Of a DNA stretch of 64,000 nt, positions 1 through 7,902 are shown one piece after another (position 1 is the stretch's first letter; every line of letters begins with the position of its first letter). The position numbers and the translations under genes were made by a program. This stretch comes from Scytonema millei VB511283 (GTDB taxonomy: Bacteria > Cyanobacteriota > Cyanobacteriia > Cyanobacteriales > Chroococcidiopsidaceae): the NCBI RefSeq assembly GCF_000817735.3, contig NZ_JTJC03000008.1, forward strand, positions 160,736 to 224,735. Direction: 5' to 3'. The notes below the pieces were generated by a model. It did not search any database and was not told the DNA's origin. It saw only the letters and a list, made by a program, of their open reading frames with translations.

Positions 1-1429
1 GATCGCCGCCAAATTAGCCGTCGTTGGGATCGAGAAGCACGGGCATTGCGGCAATTTATCCATACGCTGTGGAAAGTACGACGCGCTCTTGCCAATGTTG
101 CCACGTACACGATTTTTGACGATCATGATGTCAGCGATGACTGGAATCTCAACCGGGCTTGGTGCTTGCGCGTTTTGGGACGACCTTTAGGACGACGAAC
201 GGTACAAAATGCGCTGCTAGCTTATGCGATGTTTCAAGCGTGGGGTAATACGCCCGAACAATTCACCGCAGGGCAATCGGGTGCAAAACTTTTAACTGCT
301 GCTGCCGACTGGTCATCATCGGGAGGGACTGACACTGTTGCCTACGATCGCATTGCTCGTTATGTCGGAATGCCCATCATTGACACGCAAACGAATTTAC
401 CAACTTTTATCGAGGATGGTGCGGTATTAATCTTGAAACGACATCCAGAAGCGATCGCGTGGCACTATACAGATACGAAGTCATTGTCATGAAACGATCG
501 TCTTAGATACACGGACGTGGCGAGGCTATCCCATCGAGGAAAAATCGAGCGCGCCACCCATGCTGCTGTGTCCGACTGCCTTCGAGCAACAACTGCGCCT
601 ACCCCTGCAACAATCGGCAGCTGAAACCCAAATTCAACTCACTTTTGCGATCGCACCGACTAACGTATTTCATCTCCAAGAGATCGATTGGATTCACCAT
701 TGGCAATTGCGCCGCAACAACGTCTTCGCCACAGATGTTGGCGATGCCTGGAATATCAATCTAGCAGCCCTCGCACAACTTTTAATTACCCTGTTCGAGC
801 AACGCCGACAAGTTGTCGTTTTATCTGGAGACATTCACTACAGCTCGATGGTTCGCCTCACCCGTAAATCTAATTTAGGCGAATCTAACTCTGTTTTGGC
901 ACAACTAACTTGCAGTGCATTGAAAAATGAAGAAACTCTGACTCGAATCGTTCACACCCGCTTAAAAGATTGGTTGCTTCCAGAACGAGTCCGCCATTGG
1001 CACGGTTGGAGTAACCCACCAAACATGGTCGAACTTTCAGCGCCACAATCCCGCCGCAATCCCGAATCCCACCCATCGTCTCCCCCTGATTGGAACTGTA
1101 CGCTGGAATGGATACCACGACAAAACGCTCGCACTCCTAGCTTTGCCAAAGACGTAACTTGGCTAATTTCACCCAGAAAACAAGTTAACAGTAAGCATCA
1201 GTGGCTTCAGTTTCTCTGTTTTTGGCGATCTCGCTTAATTCAAGAAGGACGAGAAGCGATCGGCAGAAATAATTTAGCTCTAGTACAATTCCAACTCGCA
1301 GAAACGAGCCATTCCTACACAGTCATCCAAGACATATATTGGTTTTCTACCTGGCATCCAACCCAAATCGTCTACAGTCGCTTTGAAAGCCATCTCGCAG
1401 ATCGCCCATCCCTACCAGACAAAGCATAG
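1..1429 (+). pseudogene. PhoD-like metallophosphatase, 5'-truncated by the window and frameshifted
   Basis: A PhoD/alkaline-phosphatase D-like hydrolase, a family that cleaves phosphate esters with a metal centre. The first part is open in frame 1 from base 1 to a TGA at 490-492 and carries the metal-site motif DDHDVSDDW. The second part runs in frame 2 to 1429 and carries LDTRTWRGYP (about 503-532) and SGDIHYSS (about 826-846). Between them the frame changes twice: HY at 463-468 in frame 1, YEVIVM at about 474-491 in frame 3, then TIVLDTRTW from 494 in frame 2. No single frame joins the halves, so I call it broken. Both halves keep family motifs, so decay is recent or a sequencing error is involved. 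The upstream end lies outside the window. Confidence 0.75.
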
Positions 1430-1530
1430 CCTCACAACCGCCACAATCTACTTCGCGCCCTTCTCTTCGCGTCTTTGCGTCTAACGCCCTGTCGGGCTTC
1501 GCTTCGCTGATGCGTGACATTTAACTCACC

Positions 1531-2796
1531 CTAACTCATAATCGGAAAACCAAACTGTAAAACTTTCACTTCCTCCCCAGAAGCAATCCCAGTTTGCCCC
1601 ACAGGAACGATCGCCAAACCATTAGCTTGAGCGAAATTAATTAAATTGCCAGAGTTGAGACTCCCGCTAGCAGGCTGAAACTCAAAATAACCATCAATCA
1701 AATGCAATTGTCCCCAAATATAAGTTTCGCGCTTGCCATCAGAACTCAAATCTTGACGCGATCGCGCTCGGACGTAAACTGGTCCCCAATTGTCAGCCAA
1801 TCCTGACAACTTCCGCAACGCAGGTTGAATGAATCGCCAAAAACATACCAAAGCCGAAACGGGATTACCTGGTAGCCCAAAATATAGAACTGGCTTCCGT
1901 TCGGTAGCATGAGCAGGAGAAAACTTCGCAACTGTCAGCGGCTTTCCGGGTTTCATCGCCACAGATCGAACGTGCATTTCCGCCCCCAAAGCCGTTAAAA
2001 TCTCCTCTACATAGTCGTAATCACCCACAGAAACGCCACCAGAAGATAACACCACATCAGCAGTAGCGATCGCTTTAGAAAACGCTTTTTGCAGCACTAG
2101 AGGGCGATCGGGAACAATACCCATCGGTATTGGTTCTGCCCCTGTTTGCGTCACTAATGCCGTCAACGCATACTGATTTGAATCGACAATTTGCCCGATT
2201 TCCAACGGAGTTTCAGGGTGGACTAACTCATCTCCCGTCGAGATAATTGCCACGCGGGGACGACGATAGACTTTCAATTGATTGCACTGTGCGGCTGCTA
2301 GCACGGCTATTTGAGCCGCCCGCAGCATAGTTCCTGGAGCTAATAGGGTTTTCCCTGCTTGATAGTAGGATGCCTGGTGGCGAACAAAGGCTTGAGGTTG
2401 GGGAACCGTCAAGATAGCGACGCGATCGCCCTCTCGCTGCGTTTGTTCCTGCATGACTACGGTATCAGCCCCTTCTGGCATCACTGCACCCGTGAAAATT
2501 CGTGCTGCTTGCCCTGCCTTAATCGGCTGCTGTGGCGATCGCCCCGCTGAAATTTCTTCAACTATCTCCAAAACCACTGGCTGTTGTGAACTAGCATATT
2601 GTACGTCCTCATAACGCACTGCATAGCCATCCATTGCCGAATTATCCCAGTGGGGAAAATCTAAATGACCGATCGCTGGTGCTGCCAATATCCGCTCGAT
2701 GGCAATTAACAGAGACACAAACTCTGCATCTCGTTGTTTGTCCAGGGGTTTCACCAAGTCTAAAATTGTTGCCTCCGCTTGGCTGACTGGCAGCAT
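1531..2796 (-). CDS. moeA: Molybdopterin molybdenumtransferase MoeA
   Basis: MoeA inserts molybdate into adenylylated molybdopterin, the last common step of molybdenum cofactor synthesis, in the cytoplasm. The 421-residue product has the usual family length. Domains in order are the MoeA N-terminal linker region (about 6-170, with HWDNSAMDGYA-type sequence near residue 50), the MoCF-binding domain (about 183-330, with ISTGDEL, SSGGVSVGDYDYV and MKPGKPL) and the C-terminal domain (about 345-415). GLPGNPVSALVCF is also typical. The gene stands alone on the minus strand, with no other moa/mob gene in the window. A 7-bp repeat tract lies just upstream of its start. Start at 2796 gives the expected N-terminus MLPVSQAEA. 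Confidence 0.95.
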   Translation of the reverse strand: MLPVSQAEATILDLVKPLDKQRDAEFVSLLIAIERILAAPAIGHLDFPHWDNSAMDGYAVRYEDVQYASSQQPVVLEIVEEISAGRSPQQPIKAGQAARIFTGAVMPEGADTVVMQEQTQREGDRVAILTVPQPQAFVRHQASYYQAGKTLLAPGTMLRAAQIAVLAAAQCNQLKVYRRPRVAIISTGDELVHPETPLEIGQIVDSNQYALTALVTQTGAEPIPMGIVPDRPLVLQKAFSKAIATADVVLSSGGVSVGDYDYVEEILTALGAEMHVRSVAMKPGKPLTVAKFSPAHATERKPVLYFGLPGNPVSALVCFWRFIQPALRKLSGLADNWGPVYVRARSRQDLSSDGKRETYIWGQLHLIDGYFEFQPASGSLNSGNLINFAQANGLAIVPVGQTGIASGEEVKVLQFGFPIMS

Positions 2797-2836
2797 GGTT
2801 CTTAACTCCTCTTGTTATTCAAGGTTTATGGGTAAT

Positions 2837-2890
2837 TGGTTGACGGTTGACAGTTGACTGCTGCCGATAACTGACAACTGACAACTGAAT
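2837..2890. repeat. Heptamer repeat tract (GGTTGAC / TGACAAC type)
   Basis: Imperfect tandem 7-bp units (GTTGACG, GTTGACA, TGACAAC) lie between the divergent moeA and rpmG genes. They match the short tandem repeats seen at many other places in the window. Confidence 0.7.
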
Positions 2891-2897
2891 AACTGAC

Positions 2898-2927
2898 TTG
2901 CACAAACCTGATGAAATATATGATAAT
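2898..2927 (+). promoter_or_regulatory. Possible sigma-70-type promoter of rpmG-rpsR
   Basis: TTGCAC at 2898-2903 is followed after 18 bases by GATAAT at 2922-2927, about 47 bases before the rpmG start. The match is reasonable but based on eye alone. A TATGAT overlapping the same place would give a shorter spacer. Confidence 0.35.
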
Positions 2928-2973
2928 AAACGTTTGTGTTAAATTTTGGTAAGACCCCAGAGTTAGAAAAGCT

Positions 2974-3168
2974 ATGGCTAAAGGTAAGGGTGTCCGTATT
3001 ATTGTGACACTGGAATGCACCGAATGTCGCACGAATCCAGACAAGCGATCGGCAGGTGTGTCTCGATATACGACAATGAAAAACCGCCGCAATACTACAG
3101 CGCGGCTAGAACTGAAAAAATTCTGTACCCACTGCAATCGTCACACCGTCCACAAGGAAATTAAGTAA
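2974..3168 (+). CDS. rpmG: 50S ribosomal protein L33
   Basis: L33 is a small protein of the large ribosomal subunit near the E site. The 64-residue product has the bacterial length and the four-cysteine zinc-binding form: CTEC near residues 15-18 and CTHC near 53-56. It begins MAKGKGVRI, as in other cyanobacteria. It is followed after 2 bases by rpsR, so the two are very probably cotranscribed, the usual L33-S18 pairing of cyanobacteria and plastids. Confidence 0.97.
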   Translation: MAKGKGVRIIVTLECTECRTNPDKRSAGVSRYTTMKNRRNTTARLELKKFCTHCNRHTVHKEIK

Positions 3169-3170
3169 GC

Positions 3171-3386
3171 ATGAGTTTCTACCGTCGTCGTTTATCTCCG
3201 ATTAAGCCTCAAGACCCCATAGACTACAAAGATGTCGATTTGCTGCGGAAGTTTATTACCGAACGGGGCAAAATTCTTCCCCGTCGGCTCACAGGCTTAA
3301 CCGCTAAGCAACAGAGAGACTTAACTGTAGCTATCAAGCGGGCGCGATTATTGGCTTTGTTACCTTTCATCAATCCAGAAGGGTAA
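3171..3386 (+). CDS. rpsR: 30S ribosomal protein S18
   Basis: S18 binds the 30S platform with S6. The 71-residue product has the cyanobacterial form, beginning [13 protein letters not shown] and carrying the conserved core [15 protein letters not shown] followed by [21 protein letters not shown]. Start ATG at 3171 lies 2 bases after the rpmG stop, so translation is probably coupled. The following RNase II-family gene is about 200 bases downstream across a repeat-containing spacer and may be read separately. Confidence 0.97.
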   Translation: MSFYRRRLSPIKPQDPIDYKDVDLLRKFITERGKILPRRLTGLTAKQQRDLTVAIKRARLLALLPFINPEG

Positions 3387-3391
3387 ATTCT

Positions 3392-3420
3392 TGTCATTCG
3401 TCATTCGTTATTTGTCATTT
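3392..3420. repeat. Heptamer repeat tract (CATTCGT / CATTTGT type)
   Basis: Tandem 7-bp units of the form TCATTCG / TCATTTG follow rpsR directly. The complementary form (AATGAC-rich) appears at 3570-3606 just before the next gene, so the two tracts bracket this spacer. Confidence 0.6.
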
Positions 3421-3569
3421 GTAGAGAGATAGATTGCTGGTAGAGTTTGTAGCTGCGGGCAATTCATCTGCGTTTAAATTGACAAATCGAGTATTTTTGC
3501 AAATAGTTAGTTTATTTGTACACAAGACAAATGACTAAAGAAAATGAGTAGTAGAAATGTCAATCGCTA

Positions 3570-3606
3570 ATGACAAATGACCAATGACAAATGACAATTG
3601 ACAAAG
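3570..3606. repeat. Heptamer tract AATGACA/AATGACC running into the start of the RNase II gene
   Basis: Units such as AAATGAC and CAATGAC recur every 7 bases and continue across the ATG at 3591. The first residues (MTID) of the neighbouring protein are therefore encoded by the repeat. Confidence 0.65.
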
Positions 3607-5654
3607 GAATGCTAGTCGAATTTAGGGTGCAAGGCGATCGCCGTTTGGGAGTGGTAGACCGTCCAGATGGTAAAACTCGTTGGTTTGTCATAGACGATCG
3701 CGGTCAATCCCATAGCCTTGCCCCGCGTCAATTTACCTACGAAATCCGAGGTCAGTCTTACAAACCCTCAGATATTGCCAACTTTTTAGCAGAAGTACAG
3801 CCTTATCTCGACCCATCTAGCTTAGAGGTAGCGTGGGAGTTGTTGATAGAAGCCGGAGAAAGCGCCACTCCAGCACAGATGGCGAACTTATTATTCTCCG
3901 ACCAGAGCCAAGCTCTGTGTTATGCCGCTCACTATTTGCTTTCTGAAGATAAGATATATTTCAAGCAAAAGGGAGATGCTTACGAGCCTCGTTCTGCTAG
4001 CCAGGTAGCAGAACGGAAACACCAGCTTGAAGTAGAGGCAACAAGAGCGCGAGAACAGCAGGAATTTCTGTTGCGTACCGATCGAGCGATGAAGGGAGAA
4101 GCCGTAGAATGGCAGCGATACGATCGCCAGCGCCTGGATGCGATCGCCAAATATGCAATACTTTTAGTTGAAGGGACTCGTCAGGGATTAAATCCAGATG
4201 CCCTCGTACGAGCTTATCCGCCACCAGCGATCGTGACGGAGACTATGAGTACTTTGGGGCGTAACGCGACTCCCTTAACAGCATTTCAACTTTTGGTAGA
4301 TTTGGGTCTGTGGAGTCCGCATGAAAACCTTCACTTGCGTCGCAGTCAAATCCCCGTAGAATTCTCAACCGAGGTTATATCAGTGGCGCAGCAGCGGTTA
4401 GAATTTCCACCCCCCGACCCAGACACTCAACGGCTGGACTTAACTCATTTGAAAGTTTACACGATCGACGACCAGAGTACGAGCGAAATTGACGACGGTG
4501 TAAGCTGGGAAGTCTTAGCTGAGGGGCGAGAACGCTTGTGGATACATATTGCCGATCCGACTCGTTGGCTCTTACCAGAGGATGAATTAGATCTAGAAGC
4601 GCGGCGGCGTGGTACGACCATGTACTTACCGACAGGTATGAGTTCCATGTTTCCAGTGGCACTGGCGACGGGACCCATGAGCTTAATACAGGGTCAGGTT
4701 TGCTGCGCTCTTAGTTTTGGTGTCATTTTGGATGCAGCAGGAGCAGTCCAAGAATATACCATCCATGCCAGCTTAATCAAACCAACCTATCGACTGACCT
4801 ATGAAGATGTCGATGAGATGTTGGATCTGGGCGTACAAGCCGAGCCAGAAATCGCCGCGATCGCTAACTGGGCGCGCCGTCGTCAAGCGTGGCGACAGTC
4901 TCAGGGGGCAATTAGTATTAGTTTGCCAGAAACTGCAATTAAAGTTAAAGACGACGAAATTACAATTGAAGTCTTAAACGATTCTTCCTCCCGCCAACTG
5001 GTGGCAGAAATGATGATTTTGGCTGGAGAAGTTGCAGGACGCTACGGTCAAGCACATAATCTTGCCCTGCCATTTCGCGGTCAGCCGCAGCCCGAGTTAC
5101 CTCCAGAAGAAGAGTTATTACAATTGCCTGCTGGCTTCGTGCGCGCCTGTGCCATGCGCCGTTGTATGCCTAAAAGCGAAATGAGTATTACTCCTACCCG
5201 CCATGCTGGTTTGGGTTTGGAGATGTATACTCAGGCAACTTCTCCGATTCGTCGCTATAGCGATTTGCTGACCCATTTTCAACTTAAGGCGCACCTGCGG
5301 GGTGAAACTCCACCATTTTCAGCGGAAGCACTCCGTGAAGTGATGCAATCTGTGTTTGCTATGACTCAAGAGATGTCGTTGGTAGAAAGGCAAACCAATC
5401 GTTATTGGGGTTTAGAATACCTGCGCCGCCACGCTCAAGATGTGTGGCAGGCAATAGTTTTAATGTGGCTGCGGGAAGATTCGCGCTTGGCGCTGATCTT
5501 GATTGAAGATTTAGGGCTTCAGCTACCGATGACATTTAAACGTGGGGTCAGCTTGGGCGAACAAATTTTAATTAAAGTTGCCTACGTCGATCCGCGTCAA
5601 GATACGATTCAGTTTCAAGAAGTCTCCTATTCTGAGGCTGTGGCTGCGAATTGA
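3591..5654 (+). CDS. RNase II/RNase R-family (RNB domain) exoribonuclease
   Basis: A VacB/RNB-family 3'-5' exoribonuclease of the cyanobacterial type (687 residues), expected to degrade or trim RNA in the cytoplasm. The RNB domain covers roughly 285-600 and contains the metal-binding stretch TIDDQSTSEIDDGVSW (near 292-307) and the conserved ATSPIRRYSDLL (near 550). An N-terminal RNA-binding region of about 280 residues precedes it, and a short beta-rich tail follows. The start is uncertain. ATG 3591 lies inside a 7-bp repeat tract; the family-like sequence begins at DKGMLVEFRVQGDRRLG, so ATG 3609 or a lost non-ATG start are alternatives. It sits downstream of rpmG-rpsR, which suggests a role linked to ribosomal or messenger RNA turnover, though that is only inference. 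Confidence 0.9.
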   Translation: MTIDKGMLVEFRVQGDRRLGVVDRPDGKTRWFVIDDRGQSHSLAPRQFTYEIRGQSYKPSDIANFLAEVQPYLDPSSLEVAWELLIEAGESATPAQMANLLFSDQSQALCYAAHYLLSEDKIYFKQKGDAYEPRSASQVAERKHQLEVEATRAREQQEFLLRTDRAMKGEAVEWQRYDRQRLDAIAKYAILLVEGTRQGLNPDALVRAYPPPAIVTETMSTLGRNATPLTAFQLLVDLGLWSPHENLHLRRSQIPVEFSTEVISVAQQRLEFPPPDPDTQRLDLTHLKVYTIDDQSTSEIDDGVSWEVLAEGRERLWIHIADPTRWLLPEDELDLEARRRGTTMYLPTGMSSMFPVALATGPMSLIQGQVCCALSFGVILDAAGAVQEYTIHASLIKPTYRLTYEDVDEMLDLGVQAEPEIAAIANWARRRQAWRQSQGAISISLPETAIKVKDDEITIEVLNDSSSRQLVAEMMILAGEVAGRYGQAHNLALPFRGQPQPELPPEEELLQLPAGFVRACAMRRCMPKSEMSITPTRHAGLGLEMYTQATSPIRRYSDLLTHFQLKAHLRGETPPFSAEALREVMQSVFAMTQEMSLVERQTNRYWGLEYLRRHAQDVWQAIVLMWLREDSRLALILIEDLGLQLPMTFKRGVSLGEQILIKVAYVDPRQDTIQFQEVSYSEAVAAN

Positions 5655-5662
5655 AACAGTAA

Positions 5663-5679
5663 GGTGGGCTTTGCCCACC
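5663..5679. repeat. GGTGGGC palindrome after the RNase gene
   Basis: GGTGGGC-TTT-GCCCACC is a perfect 7-bp hairpin 8 bases after the stop at 5654. It belongs to the GTAGGGTGGGC palindrome family found at several gene ends here. The run of T is short, so it may stabilise the mRNA 3' end rather than terminate. Confidence 0.55.
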
Positions 5680-5695
5680 CAACGCTTGACCTTTT

Positions 5696-6184
5696 CTATA
5701 AAATTATGGTCTTGACAGTTGCGATCGCTGCTGCAACACTACTAACAAAATAAATATTATTTACTGATAATTTTTGCCAGAAATTTTGACTTTCTATTTC
5801 AGGATTTAATAAAATAACTGGCTTATTTGCTTTCAAGGCTAAAGCAATTTCTGATATCGTACCTGCACCCGTACCGCAAGTGATAATAACATCACTAGAA
5901 AGAACGTTAATATTATTACGAGCGTTTCCCATCCCCGTTGCGATCGCGATATCTACCGCTTCAGAAGCATCATGGCGATCGCTACCAGGTAAGATTCCAA
6001 CTGTTAAGCCATTTGCAGATTTTGCTCCTCGACTAGCCGCGTCCATTACACCTACACTTCTACCACCAGTAAGTAATACCCATCCTTGTTGGGCGATCGC
6101 TTTACCTAATTCATAGGCAGAGGTACAGTCTATGACTGTGGCATTTTCTCCAGCTCCCATAACCCCGATCGCAATTTTTCTCAT
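5696..6184 (-). CDS. TIGR00725-family (LOG/Rossmann-like) protein
   Basis: A small Rossmann-fold protein of the TIGR00725 group, distantly related to the lysine-decarboxylase-like/LOG nucleotide hydrolases. Visible features are MGAGENATV at the N-terminus, LTGGRSVGVMDAASRGA, and CGTGAGTISEIALALKANKPVILL, which resembles the PGGxGTxxE nucleotide-binding loop with CGTGAGTISE in its place. An upstream ATG at 6199 adds only MKVLA; MRKIAIGVMGAGEN from 6184 fits the family N-terminus better. The substrate is unknown. It is convergent with the RNase gene and has no partners. Confidence 0.75.
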   Translation of the reverse strand: MRKIAIGVMGAGENATVIDCTSAYELGKAIAQQGWVLLTGGRSVGVMDAASRGAKSANGLTVGILPGSDRHDASEAVDIAIATGMGNARNNINVLSSDVIITCGTGAGTISEIALALKANKPVILLNPEIESQNFWQKLSVNNIYFVSSVAAAIATVKTIIL

Positions 6185-6406
6185 CGCTAAAACCTTCAAC
6201 CTTCTGTCTCTAGCCTAGCTATCTGTCGTATAAGATTTGAGTTGTAGAGCGATCGCGTCTATGTGTTTTTATATTCTTTATATTTTATCAAAAAATTTTT
6301 GCTAGCAATCTAGAGTATTTCCCTAGCGGGAGGCGATCGGTTTACCCGAACGGGCAAAATAGGGAAGACAGTGCAGTGAAAGCATCAATTGCACATCATT
6401 AAAATT

Positions 6407-6922
6407 ATGAAAGACCTATTCTGCCAGCTTGATTCTAGAAAAAAGCAAGTTCTGATTGTCGATGACTTGCTCGACAACTGTTTGCTTTTGGCAACAATAT
6501 TAGAAGCAGAGGGGTATGAGGTTGACACCACAGATTGCGGATATAAAGCAATTGCAAAAATCGAAGCAAATCCACCAGATTTGGTTTTATTAGATGTAAT
6601 GATGCCAAATATCGATGGATATGAAGTCGCGCAGTGGATCTCGCAAAATCAACCTTCAGTCTCGATCGTGCTAGTTACGGCTTATGACACTTTGCCCCAA
6701 TTAGACCCAAGAAAGGTCAAAATTGACGGCTTCATTCGCAAGCCAATAGATTTAGATGAAGTTTTGCTAAAAGTAGAAACACTTTTGGCAACAAAACAAG
6801 GGGGGGCAAACACAGTAAATTTTACAAAGATAACTCCGATTTATTCCCGAACTGATAAAAGAATACTGCTCAAGAAAAATGAAGCAGTAAACAGGAAGAG
6901 CTTCAGCCGATACAATTATTAA
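6407..6922 (+). CDS. Stand-alone CheY-like response regulator receiver protein
   Basis: A single receiver domain takes phosphate from a histidine kinase on an aspartate. Sequence features are VLIVDDLLDN (acidic pocket), LVLLDVMMPNIDGYEV (phospho-acceptor Asp), VLVTAYD (conserved Thr) and GFIRKPIDLDEV (conserved Lys-Pro). The receiver covers about residues 13-135 and is followed by a basic tail of about 40 residues with no recognised output domain. I prefer ATG 6407 over TTG 6389. No kinase gene is adjacent, so its partner must be encoded elsewhere. Confidence 0.88.
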   Translation: MKDLFCQLDSRKKQVLIVDDLLDNCLLLATILEAEGYEVDTTDCGYKAIAKIEANPPDLVLLDVMMPNIDGYEVAQWISQNQPSVSIVLVTAYDTLPQLDPRKVKIDGFIRKPIDLDEVLLKVETLLATKQGGANTVNFTKITPIYSRTDKRILLKKNEAVNRKSFSRYNY

Positions 6923-6928
6923 TGCTCT

Positions 6929-6960
6929 ATGTAAAGACGCAAAATCTCGCGTCTTTACAT
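6929..6960. terminator. Bidirectional-looking hairpin between convergent genes
   Basis: A perfect 12-bp stem (ATGTAAAGACGC at 6929-6940 with its complement at 6949-6960) has an 8-base loop. It lies 6 bases after the response regulator stop and 12 before the end of the convergent gene. There is no long T run; the A/T-rich outer stem could serve either strand. Confidence 0.6.
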
Positions 6961-6971
6961 GTTATCTCTCG

Positions 6972-7619
6972 TCACACTACGTTAAATTCTAAATCTCTTT
7001 GCCCTACAATAGAAGGCTGACCAACTGTCAATTCCATTTGGTCAGCATGAACTGTCAACCAAGGTTGACCGAGATCTAATCCCCCAAAAGGACTTTCTGG
7101 GGGAATTTCTAATTGGGAACTCACTAATCCTAAACGAGCCTTTAATTGAGCAGGAAACAGAAGTAGATTAGAGTTTAGACTACTAAAGCTAGATGCACCC
7201 AAGGGTATTGGCAGACCAAAGTTCTGCTGATGGTACTTCAGACAGCAAAGAATGCGATCGCCTTGCCTAACAGTCACGTTACGGTCTGTCCAGGTAAAAT
7301 CAGCCATTTCCTTTGGTAGTCCCCAAATCTCGCGACCACCTGCTACAGAATCAGGGTTATCTACATAAATGTGGGAAACCCAGCTGCCAATTGTTCCAGC
7401 ATGGCTGACAAAACCAGCAACAACGATTAATTCGCTGTATTCCAGCATGGAACCAGCGCCGTAGTTAGATAAATAGACACCGCCAACGGTTTTTCCAGGA
7501 AAGACAGAAACAAGATTTAATTCTGAAGGAATTAGGGGACGCACGCGATCGCACTCTAAAAGGTGCAGAGTTTGATAAGCGTAGCCTTGAAGCGTCCAGG
7601 GTGCTTGTGGATAAGACAT
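6972..7619 (-). CDS. Acetoacetate decarboxylase-family protein
   Basis: A 215-residue member of the acetoacetate decarboxylase-like superfamily. Acetoacetate decarboxylase uses a lysine Schiff base; the matching segment here is GREIWGLPKEMADFTW (near residues 95-110), which keeps the Lys of the GREIWGxPK motif. The segment GGVYLSNYGAGSMLEYSE also matches the family. Cyanobacterial members are often of unknown substrate, so decarboxylation of acetoacetate should not be assumed. It is monocistronic, with a heptamer tract directly upstream of its ATG. Confidence 0.8.
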   Translation of the reverse strand: MSYPQAPWTLQGYAYQTLHLLECDRVRPLIPSELNLVSVFPGKTVGGVYLSNYGAGSMLEYSELIVVAGFVSHAGTIGSWVSHIYVDNPDSVAGGREIWGLPKEMADFTWTDRNVTVRQGDRILCCLKYHQQNFGLPIPLGASSFSSLNSNLLLFPAQLKARLGLVSSQLEIPPESPFGGLDLGQPWLTVHADQMELTVGQPSIVGQRDLEFNVV

Positions 7620-7642
7620 AGTTGTGAATAGTAAGTAGCAAC

Positions 7643-7684
7643 AAGTCGTAAGTCGTAAGTCGTAAGTCGTAAGTCGTAAGTAGC
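7643..7684. repeat. Heptamer tract GTAAGTC (about 5 units)
   Basis: The unit CGTAAGT is repeated head to tail, close to perfect, just upstream of the decarboxylase-like gene. The same unit occurs at 35570-35601, 52984-53020, 55219-55245 and about 58728-58750. Confidence 0.85.
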
Positions 7685-7756
7685 TGAGAACTGACTCCTC
7701 AGTTTTGACTTTTAACTTTTGACTTCCCTATTACCATTTACCAATTACCAAAATAC

Positions 7757-7792
7757 AAAAAATCCCCATTCAGAAGAATTCTGGTATGGGGA
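7757..7792 (-). terminator. Rho-independent terminator downstream of dnaK
   Basis: Read on the minus strand, TCCCCAT and ATGGGGA (7763-7792) form the outer stem and CAGAA/TTCTG an inner one. They are followed by six T (7757-7762). It lies about 110 bases beyond the dnaK stop, after a GTAGGGGCGGGTTT palindrome. Confidence 0.75.
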
Positions 7793-7820
7793 CAATCGAT
7801 TATTTTGACTTTTGACTTTT

Positions 7821-7888
7821 GTACGGGCGGGTTTAGCAAATATATTAACAGTCAAAACTTGAGATTATTGGTCAAAACCCGCCCCTAC
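7821..7888. repeat. Palindromic element, GTACGGGCGGGTTT...AAACCCGCCCCTAC
   Basis: Near-perfect 14-bp inverted arms at 7821-7834 and 7875-7888 enclose 40 A/T-rich bases. The same arms occur at 10807-10870, 40201-40259 and 56522-56587, and as single arms at 14201 and 56604. The structure resembles a short REP or MITE-like element. Confidence 0.8.
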
Positions 7889-7902
7889 GACTTTTAATTT
7901 GC

